Shown in pieces: positions 27,313 through 35,899 of a DNA stretch of 64,000 nt. Source of the DNA: Eremophila alpestris peregrina (Eukaryota; Chordata; Aves; Passeriformes; Alaudidae). The stretch's first letter is position 1. The number at the start of each line of letters is the position of its first letter. The stretch covers positions 13,911,667 through 13,975,666 of the forward strand of contig WMCF01000015.1 in NCBI GenBank assembly GCA_009792885.1, in the 5' to 3' direction. Under the pieces are notes generated by a model that was given only the letters and a program-made list of their open reading frames with translations, made no database searches and was not told where the DNA came from. The position numbers and the translations under genes are program-made.

Positions 27313-28949
27313 ATGTTGCTGAGGCAAATTCAAACCTCTTCAGTTCTAAATGTTCAGGAGCATCTCCAACTGCTTGTTTGTTAGTTTTAACTTCGGCAAG
27401 GCTTCACCCATCTGTGACCCTTCACTTAAAAACTGTGTCTGCTTGCATCATTTCCTACTTTTCCCCCACCGCCATGTACCTCTCTGGAAAAACAAAGCCT
27501 TCAGATCTGCTCACTGCAGAGATGCAAATTCTTTTAGGCAGAAAAACGAATTTGATGTTTAGTACAGCAGCAAACAGAAAAGTCGCTTAAGCCGCCAGCC
27601 CTTATCTTTTGGGATAACATAGATTTTATGCCTCTTTTTTGGTCTAATTTGATGCATTTTTTAGCACCTACTCTCTAAGCCTCCAGCTTTTATGTGAGAT
27701 CATTCCATACATTTATTATGGCACTTAAGAAGCGATAACAATTTATTTAACGTTTCAGAACTGAATTCTGCAGACTTTGGGGGCAGATGATTTTTTTTCC
27801 TAGGGATCGTGTGTGAATTATATGATGGTATCTGTATTTCCAGATGCAAAAACCACAGACACAGGGTAGCAATGTGCACCTCTTTTTAAAGGGAGTTAAG
27901 TAAGTGAAGGCACCAAATGGCCAAATTTGAAAAGGCAAACAGGTAACTCCCCACAAATTGTAAAAGGGCTATATCTTCATAGAATATATCTGCAGAAGTA
28001 AACTAAGCAGAGCTAACATAAGGAGCATTTTATTCACTGTGTTGCAGATGTAGCCATAGAGGCTGCAGTGGTTTCCAAATCACCTCCTTGTCCTGCTGTG
28101 ATGCCCATTTAGAGGTGCAGGAGGGACGGGTGACATTTGACTGGCTAACTCCTAAAGATGGGCAAACACGCCCTTCAGGGCTGTGGTACACATCCATCCT
28201 TCAGCCACGGAAACAGCTCTACTCCTCTCCACTCTGTCACCAGCTCCAGTCCCAGGCCACATCACCCCAGGCTGACATTTTGCCTCCTCAGCCAGACCCC
28301 TTCAGTGAAGTGTATACAGAGAATGAGCAAATGCCATGTATGAAAGATGAACAGGAGTACAGGAACGTTTCATGTCTCTGGAGGTGCTGCAGAGGTCAAA
28401 AAATGGCAGATTGGGTCAAAAAAAAAGTCTACCAGCGGCCTCAAAAGGCAGTCTGATCTAATCCTGAGCAACACCCCAAACTCATGAAATGCAGCAGAAT
28501 GCAGCAGCAGAAAACCTTAAAGCAAAAATCCTGGATTTAACTCTCAAGAGCACCCAAATGATTTAAGAACCAGATTTTCCAAGCTTCTGAAAAGTTTGCT
28601 TCTCGCCAACTCAGTAAGACTATCTAAAGCCTTTCCATCTCTCTTGGATGTGTTTGCTCTCCATCCCTCCTCTGTACAGCTTCATGCTGTTTTCCTGCCC
28701 TGCTCTGCCTGGAGCTAGCCGCACGTCAGGCAGCAACACCCTGGCAGACATCGAGGATAAAATCCATCACCCAACCCATCAAGGCTGGGGGCAGAGAGGG
28801 ACATTTAACACTGAGCCTTCCTGTACATTGGAAAGGGAGATGATCCCAAATTCCGGATGAAGGAGAGCAGCCTGATGGAACTCACCACCACTCCCCCCCC
28901 CCATCCTTCAGCTGCGGGGTGCTCCTCACTGTGCCAAAATAATACCCTG

Positions 28950-29460
28950 TGCTGGGCAGACTCCCAGCCCTGGGAGCGGCCGGCGGAGGGAGGATGCTCA
29001 CAGAGTGTGCTCCTGCCCTGGCAGGCGGCCAAGTGCGGCAGCCGCCTGCGTCTGAGCTCTTCCCCGGCTCTCACAGCCTCTTCAGCAGAAGTGACACGAG
29101 GCACACTCTTGCTCACAGCCTGCTGCTGCTCAGGAGCTTGGGAGAAGAAGAGACCTAGTCCTTCACAGCTGGGGGCTCTGACTTTGCAAGCTGAGGCGCG
29201 ATTAAGATGGAGGACAAGGGGGGGAAGCAGGGGGGAGAAGGAGAGGCGAGATGGAGGAAGGGACTCATGGCACATGTCTGATTCTCTGTCGCGTTCTTCC
29301 CCCATGCTGCCTCTCACTGTAATCCTCCGGGAAACAACCGGGAGCAGACCAGGGCCAGAACCTGCAGGCCCCCACAGCCTGCGAATCAGAAGCTGTGGCA
29401 CTGTGCCCGAGCCCATTAATCCCGCTGCGATATTGGGCTAATTAGCTCCAGCATGGCATC
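28950..29460. other. Moderately CpG-rich patch, function unknown
   Basis: GC content and CpG count are clearly above the flanks (for example gcggccggcgg and gcggcagccgcctgcg). The patch ends in a TAAT-rich segment, about 29415-29470, with ttaatcccg and gctaattagc words. The overlapping 194- and 203-codon frames on opposite strands are explained by low stop density in GC-rich DNA. It could be a distal regulatory element or the promoter of an unannotated non-coding transcript; nothing in the sequence decides. Confidence 0.4.
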
Positions 29461-32400
29461 ACGCTAATGCAACTTCTCCGTTTCCAGGACCTCAGAGAGG
29501 ATTACTTCCCAATGTCCCCTCCTATGCCACAGATGTATCAGTGGAGGGGGTGAGAAATCACGTGTGCAGGGCAATACTGAAAACGGATAGACAGCAGAGA
29601 AATGGAAAGGGTATTTTTATGGGCATAGTAAAAATATATTGGCATATATGTAACTATCCTTGTGCTTGTATAAGGATATGATCTTGCTGGGAAGGGTTTC
29701 CAAAACTGTAGGAAGGTGGCAAAGCCCAAAGAATGACCAGGCCATACTTGTTAAGTGTGGCACTGGGTGAGTGACACTGGCTGGGCAGGGGCAGCAGAAG
29801 GACATGCAGAAAGGGAATTTGCACAGCAAATAGCCAGGGAGCTGTTTCTCAGAGAAATCAGTGGAGCCCTTCACAACCACCACACATAAGTATTCGCAGA
29901 GGACTGAACATCTTTCTGGGAGCTAAGAGGTGTATTTCTTCCACCCATTCATCATTTGTTAGAGTCTAAAATTCCAAACAGTCCTTCAAGGAGGAGAGTG
30001 TGAACGAGACCCAGGAGGAAACAAGGAGCTGCTGGAGGAAAGCCAAATATATCAGTCCGGACACCTTCAAAGTGCTGTGAAAGACATCCCAGCCAGGCAT
30101 GTAGCAGCAGCCATGGAGCAGGAGCAATTCACAACAGCCAGGGAGAGAAGCTGTGCAACTCCCCTCCTTAATATCCCAGTGATCTGATCAGACCTCAAGC
30201 TATGGAGAAGATGAGCACTTCTCCTAAAGGTCCAGACTGAGGACAGACCTGAATAACTACTCTGCTACCTGCACTCCCTAAACCCAAAGGCACCGAGGCA
30301 AAATAGCCAGCAGGGACATGCATAATAAAAGTAGTTACTTCTAAGGGAATTTCTGATCTCCTAACAGTCCTTGTAGTGGGAAAACAGCAGGACTTGGGCT
30401 GTCACCTGTCCAATGCACCCACAGTCTGTAGACATGAGGGGTTGAACCTGAGAGAACCTCAAGCCCTCAGTCAAGCTGAATGACAATTGTATACCTAAAT
30501 ATTCCAGACCTTGGTGGGGCTGAGCCTTGCTCCAGATGAGAGAATTGAGAACTAAATATGAGAACCTGCCTCCTGGTTTAACAGCATAAAAGCCTCATTT
30601 ATCTCTTCTGGGGCAGAAAACGTATTGAGTAAAGAGAGCTGGAAAAGGGGCAGGCAGTGGGAGGGTTGGGTGGAAGAGCGGAAAAGGAAAGGGGCACCAA
30701 GGAGTAAGGTTATGTGGGAACATAAGCTGGGTTAGGAGGCAAAACCTCATATTCAGATACCTTGCAGGCAAGACAGACCAGGAAACACCCCCAAAAAACC
30801 TGCAGTAGACCCTGGCTGTGGACGAGATGGGGAGACCTTTAGGAATGCACTGCCCCAAGGATACCTCCAGGCAGCTCACATGAGGCCCACACTGTGTGGG
30901 GAATGCAGAAAACTGGTCTTTTGTTTCACGCCCTTTGTTTTAACCTCTTGAATCAAAGACCCCAGCTGCTACTCCGGGAGAGGCTAGAAATTAATCCAAT
31001 TAAAAAATAAATTCCCTGTGGAATCAAAACTGCTTGCCAGGTGGGGGGTACAGGCACACAATTTCTTTCTTCTGAAAAACAAACTCCTTCTTCTAACCCA
31101 CATTTCACAGAGGGGAGATGCAGGCAGGGAAGCATTTGAAGCAAATAAACAAATGATCAGGATGATTTATAACCCTGGTACCAGCCCACGGCTCACGGGA
31201 AGGTTTGCAGCCGTGTCTCCTGTAGCCCGCATGGCCAGAGACAGAAGCACAATGGCGTGTGCTACCCTCCAACACAAACAGTCAGGGAGCAACAAAACCC
31301 TTCGCCGCTTCGTTCCACTCCTTTGTTTTCCAGGGGTTTTGGTCAGCCCAGGCTTGTGGAGCTTGACAGGTTAACCCACACTTCCTTAGTTTCAGTAGAA
31401 ATGATTAAACAGGGGGGATTGTTTAGGCCCTGAAGCAGAAGGAATGCCTTTGTTTTTGTAGATCACTCCAAGGCAGCCAAGCTGCAGGGATGCCCAAGGA
31501 GGAAGAGGCAAGGCCTGAGCATGGAGATGAGCTTCCAGGGAGGGAGGGCCATGCTACCACTCTGCAGGCTAAGGGACAATGGGTGGGGGGACATTTTGCA
31601 CCTCAACTTCATGTCTGGAGAGAGGGTGAAACAGACCCTCTGGTATGTGGGTGAGCAGGATCAGCTGGAGACCATGCCCTGGTAGCCTGGCTCCTCCTGA
31701 GAGGCTGTCATACCACCCCAGGGCTTGTGCTACAAGGGGATCCCACCCCACCACCGCCACGGTGCGCACTCACCATACAGCCTATGTTGAGAGGGCCACA
31801 GGTGGGCATTTTCCACAGCCAAGGCTTGATGACCTTAAGATCCCCTGGGAACAGGGAAGCACATATATTGTGCAACAGGGAAGCACACTGCCTCAGGCTT
31901 GCATGAAGCTGCATACTCTCCCTCAAGGTACATGTGGTCCTGAGGTACTAGATGGGAATTAATGGGAGCCTTATCTTCTTTCACACCTCTAAAACCTTCT
32001 AACTTATCTCCATGAACAGAGATCCCTGGGCAGGATCCCAGGCACCTGTTGAGAGGAGGGAAGTCTTACCCTGTTGCACTGGGAACACTTGACACCTCGA
32101 AACATATGTGAACCTACTGTGCTGTAAGTGATGGGAAAAAGTACTGAGGTGTCATTGCTCAGCTGGAGCAGAGAAGAACCTGGAATATCTCAGGGTTTTG
32201 CCACCCCTTGTAAGGCAATAACTACCTGGGGACGAGGAAAAGCACCCACAAACTTTATTTCTAAGGGCTGAATCAGGGGGAAAAAAAAGAAGTTTAAAGC
32301 TGCAAAAGAGAAACCTGGAGTGATTTGCTGACGATCACTTACTTGACTGATTTTGGCAACAGGCTGGTGGTCTAGGAGTGCCCCCCCTCACTGGGAGCAA

Positions 32401-33006
32401 CACATTACCCGAGAACCCAGGTTCACAGAGGGAAGTGAAGGGGGGGAAGCCTTGCTTTTTGCTTTGCCTGGCATCCATCTCTTGGAGCAGCTTTGATTTC
32501 TGTGTCTAAAGAGGTACAGAAAGGAGCTTGGCAGCAGAGATCAGACCTCTGGACACCGCAAAACACCTCCTTCTTTGCACGCTCTGAGTCTCCGCAACAA
32601 CACTAAGTGCAAGAGAGCTGGTAAATTATTAAAACAACCTTGCAACTGCTCCAGAGAAACCACCAGTGCCTCATGAATCTGAGGAAAGGCTGTGGTGTGA
32701 GAATCCCCATTAGTAACAATACGCACAGTTTGCAAGAACATATGTCCCCGCATGGAGCAATCAACCAATCTGGGCTGTTTAACCACAATATTTCAAAGAA
32801 GAGCTTTTAATGCAGCTGATCCGTATGTTTATTTTGAGCTGTAAAACAGGATTCTTCACTAGCCTTTCAGAACATTTCTGTGGTGGACTCTATTGGGGAG
32901 AAGGCAGAGAGACTGATACATTGGGGTTTTTTTTAAATCAGAATCATGACAGCGGAAAAAGAATAACCCAAGCAGGCAGAAAGTGCATTTGAACTCTAAA
33001 ACAAAA

Positions 33007-33024
33007 CACACACACACACACACA
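33007..33024. repeat. (CA)9 microsatellite
   Basis: Nine uninterrupted CA units flanked by A-rich sequence. Confidence 0.9.
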
Positions 33025-33429
33025 AAAAAGAAAAAAATATGTATTAAGGCATGAGGAGCAAGACCCCACTGTGTCCCTCTTAAAAATGGGTTTGGATACA
33101 AAGCATGTGAAAGCAGGACCGGGTGGATGGGAAAGGGGAAGGATTTCCAAGCCTCCTCTTCTGATTCAGATACTTGAGCACACATTGAAAATACAGCCCT
33201 TTTCACCCTTTTCTCCTGCAAAGTGCGTGGGAGGTGAACACAGGTCCTGGTTTATCGATTGATTGTCTTTTTTGTAAAGAATAAGAGTTCCTCGTGGAAT
33301 AGCCATGCCTTTGCGGGGAGGGGGAGGTGGGGGAAAAGGTCTGGTCTCCTTCCCTGCTCGATCTAATCCTAATTAAAAATAAATTACATGCTGTATGGAA
33401 CTTGAAATGGCAAAGATAATCCTGTTACA

Positions 33430-34060
33430 CACGAGGGGCCGCCCCGCTGCCCACTGCCCGCTCCCGACCAGCGGCCCCGTTCCCAGGCAGCCCGGTCCTA
33501 TCTCTACACCTCGGACCTCTGCCCGGTGCGGACCCGGGCCCGAAACTGGGCGGCGCGGCCCGAACGCTCCCGGCCCCGCCGGGCGGCCGCCTGCGGAGCT
33601 CCCGCGGGCAGGAGAAAAGAGCTCCGCGGAGGTTTGTTCGTATGGAAACCGCGCGTTCGGGGAGCTTTTGTTGGCGGCGGAGCGTGCCCCCCTCCCCGCG
33701 CCCCTGCAGCCAGGGCCGAGGCGCGATTTAAATCCCATTTCCATAAGCCGGCGCTGCGGGCAGCCCGCCGCCCCCCGCTCGCGTGCCGCCCCGCGCAGCG
33801 CCCCGCGCACCCCGCATCAGCCCGGCATGGAGCCCCCGGCATGGAGCCCCGGCATGGAGCCCCCGGCATGGTGCCCCCGGCATGGAACCCCCGGGATGGA
33901 GCCCCCGGCATGGTGCCCCGGCATGGAGCCCCCGGGATGGAGCCCCCGGGATGCTACAGCGCTCCGTGCGCCGAGCCCAGCGCTTTCATCCCGGGTTTTC
34001 CAAGGAAACCGGCGCGGGGCTGGACCGGACCGCATTCTGTTTGTCAACCTCTTCCCTTAA
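33430..34060. promoter_or_regulatory. CpG-rich block about 2 kb upstream of the PCDH8 start
   Basis: There is a sharp change from AT-rich to GC-rich DNA at about 33430, with dense CpG up to the minisatellite at 33821. It is separated from the PCDH8 promoter by an assembly gap and an AT-rich block, so it may be the shore or an outlying part of a broad PCDH8 CpG domain, as is common at developmental genes, or the promoter of an upstream or divergent transcript. Open frames here on both strands are GC-driven artefacts. Confidence 0.6.
33821..33953. repeat. 14-bp minisatellite, about 9 units
   Basis: Tandem units of the form GGCATGGAGCCCCC, two of them shortened to 13 bp. The variants are GGGATGG in place of GGCATGG, and gtg or gaa in place of gag. 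The array creates a repetitive Met-Glu-Pro-Pro-Ala-Trp artefact frame. Unit homogeneity suggests recent expansion. Confidence 0.9.
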
Positions 34061-34090
34061 AATTCATCTCTTGGGTTCCCTGAGACATGG

Positions 34091-34453
34091 AGAGAGGAGA
34101 GGAGAGGAGAGGAGAGGAGAGGAGAGGAGAGGANNNNNNNNNNNNNNNNNNNNNNNNNNNNNNNNNNNNNNNNNNNNNNNNNNNNNNNNNNNNNNNNNNN
34201 NNNNNNNNNNNNNNNNNNNNNNNNNNNNNNNNNNNNNNNNNNNNNNNNNNNNNNNNNNNNNNNNNNNNNNNNNNNNNNNNNNNNNNNNNNNNNNNNNNNN
34301 NNNNNNNNNNNNNNNNNNNNNNNNNNNNNNNNNNNNNNNNNNNNNNNNNNNNNNNNNNNNNNNNNNNNNNNNNNNNNNNNNNNNNNNNNAGGAGAGGAAG
34401 AAAAGGAAACAGGAAAGAGGAGAGGAAAGAGGAAAGGAAACAGGAAAGGAAGG
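34091..34453. repeat. (GGAGA)n purine microsatellite interrupted by an assembly gap
   Basis: A run of GGAGA units occupies 34091-34133, followed by 256 N (34134-34389), then a looser purine tract of gga/aaga/caggaaa words to about 34453. The flanking sequence shows that the gap lies inside a long purine-pyrimidine asymmetric repeat, so its true length is unknown. No gene is interrupted. Confidence 0.9.
34134..34389. other. Assembly gap (256 N)
   Basis: Unresolved bases. Frames that appear open across it are meaningless. Confidence 0.99.
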
Positions 34454-34769
34454 GCACGAGGTTTCCCGGAGAAGCAGTTGCCCCTCAGGACCCCCATCTT
34501 CCTCCCCGTCAGGTCTCCCTGCGGGCCAAAGCCGCCCTCCCCACGGCTGCTGAGGCACTGCGGGGCTGGGAGGCTGCAGCGGGCTCCGCGCAGGGCCTCG
34601 GTGCCTTGCGGGGCAGATGGTTTCGTTCCCCCCGGTTCGTGCCAGGTTTCAGCCTCATGCTGTTATTTTGTTCTTCTGGAACGAGACTGGTGTTGCTTCC
34701 CAGAGAGGCCCTATTAGGACAAAAAAGAAAATCCTGTGAATAGGCGTAACAGGGCACCAGGAGGGATAG

Positions 34770-35110
34770 GTCTTAAATGTATTTTAATATGAGCAGGGCA
34801 TTGTGTGTAATTCAGCGCTCATCATCGTTTAGTCAAAGAGTTATGGCAGTGATTGGGAATGAATAGAGGGACATAATGGATACATGTGGCGTTTGCTCAT
34901 TATATTCAACTTAGTCCAACTCCTCTGTGGAAACTGTTCAACTTTCTCTCCCTTTAGCCTGTCATAGTGAAATAATACAGACATTGGTTCCTCGAATGGG
35001 ATAGCCTGCCATGCTATTATATTTCTACAGCTAACGAGGGCTTCATAAGCCTTTGATACAGCCTGATCTTTGAAACCTTTCCAAATCTCCTCAAGCTTAT
35101 GCTAAATCCT
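34770..35110. promoter_or_regulatory. Candidate proximal PCDH8 enhancer
   Basis: An AT-rich, non-repetitive block sits between two GC-rich, repeat-laden segments, 0.8-1.1 kb upstream of the PCDH8 start codon. It contains two TCF/LEF-like CTTTGA(T/A) words on the plus strand, at 35051-35057 and 35068-35074, and no coding potential. Retention of an AT-rich island inside a CpG domain is typical of conserved regulatory DNA, but conservation could not be tested. Confidence 0.35.
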
Positions 35111-35260
35111 ATTTGGAACTTTTTTTTTTTCTTTTTTTCCTCCTCGCCTGCTAGTGCCCCAGGCTTAAGAAACCCGGGCGGTGACATGCATACTAAAGCA
35201 TGCGGGGACACCTCCTGAAAGGCGACTTACGGCGCTGATCACAGGCTCTCACGCGAGTGA

Positions 35261-35266
35261 CACACC
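35261..35266 (-). promoter_or_regulatory. T-box-like half-site in the PCDH8 5' flank
   Basis: The reverse strand reads GGTGTG within an imperfect palindrome, gagtgacacaccactc (35255-35270). In zebrafish, papc expression depends on the T-box gene spadetail/tbx16, so a T-box site here would make sense. A six-base match alone is weak evidence. Confidence 0.2.
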
Positions 35267-35358
35267 ACTCCGGGCGCAGCTGAATGCCGCCCCTGCCGCC
35301 CCCCCGCACCCCGCTAATGCGCTCCCGCCCCGCGGCCCCGCCAGCGCCCGCGACACAG

Positions 35359-35448
35359 CGCGACATGCCACGGCACGGCGCGACATGCTACGGCACGGCG
35401 CGACATGCTATGGCACGGCATGCCACGGCATGCCACGACACGGCACCT
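35359..35448. repeat. CpG-rich 20-bp tandem repeat with 10-bp half units
   Basis: Three 20-bp units of the form CGCGACATGCTACGGCACGG (35359-35378, 35379-35398, 35399-35418; one or two differences) are followed by three 10-bp half-units built on CATGCCACGG. The array lies about 450 bp upstream of the PCDH8 start codon. Confidence 0.85.
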
Positions 35449-35524
35449 GTCCCGACTTGTTGGCAGGATTAACAAACCCCACCGCGCATTGCACTCCGTG
35501 CTCCCCGCGCCAGCTCCGCTGCCG

Positions 35525-35665
35525 CGCCTCCGGAGAGAGGGAAGAGACGGGAGGGGGAGGAAAGGAAGGGAAAGAAAAAAAGTAAATAAATGAATGGGGG
35601 GGAAGAAATAGCGACGGTGTGGGGGAAGGAAAAAAAAGTGGGGGGGGAAGAAAGAAAACGGCCAG
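35525..35665. repeat. Purine-rich (G/A) tract in the PCDH8 upstream region
   Basis: Almost pure G/A on the plus strand, including gagggg, aagaaaaaaag and ggggggg runs. It could adopt triplex or quadruplex structure. It lies directly before the core promoter elements. Confidence 0.7.
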
Positions 35666-35699
35666 GGCCCGCAGAGTTAAAGAAAACAAAGGCGAGCGC

Positions 35700-35899
35700 C
35701 CCGCGACCCCGCTCCCGGCCCGGCCCGCGCCGCCTCCCATTGGCTGCGCCGCCCGCTCATTTGCATAGCGCCGTCTATGAAAGGCGGCGCGGCGGCGCGG
35801 GGGCCGCAGACGGCTGCGGAGCGATCGCGGGTCGTCCTGCCCGGCCCCGCGCACGTCCCGCCCGCACCGCGCCGTCGGGCTCAGCCCCGCGCCGCTGAA
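35700..35899 (+). promoter_or_regulatory. PCDH8: PCDH8 core promoter and 5' UTR
   Basis: A CpG-dense segment carries an inverted CCAAT box (attgg, 35739-35743), an octamer motif ATTTGCAT (35759-35766, a POU-factor site) and a weak TATA-like tctatgaaag (35773-35782), all in a 45-bp cluster about 120-160 bp before the start codon. The transcription start is inferred to lie around 35780-35810, giving a 5' UTR of about 100 bases. The start codon at 35900 is preferred over the in-frame ATG at 35777 because it alone puts a signal peptide at the N terminus. Confidence 0.6.

Larger units (their letters stand above)
25781..33429. other. Intergenic DNA, no gene recognised
   Basis: Mixed composition without protein-like open frames. 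It includes A-rich simple sequence at about 26348-26384, an AT-dinucleotide-rich stretch at about 27229-27312, a candidate regulatory block at 27560-27730, a moderately CpG-rich patch at about 28950-29460 in which both strands stay open for about 200 codons without resembling any protein, and a (CA)9 run at 33007-33024. Confidence 0.6.

Noticed and set aside
28805..29441. Open frames of 194 and 203 codons on opposite strands
   Set aside because: They overlap in GC-rich DNA with low stop density, have no signal peptide, domain or family resemblance, and compositionally biased residues.
33395..34060. Several 120-220 codon frames on both strands, including a Met-Glu-Pro-Pro-Ala-Trp repeat protein
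   Set aside because: They arise from the CpG-rich block and the 14-bp minisatellite; no splice or start context supports translation.
33783..34743. Frames of 137-256 codons crossing the gap
   Set aside because: They depend on 256 unknown bases read as open codons.
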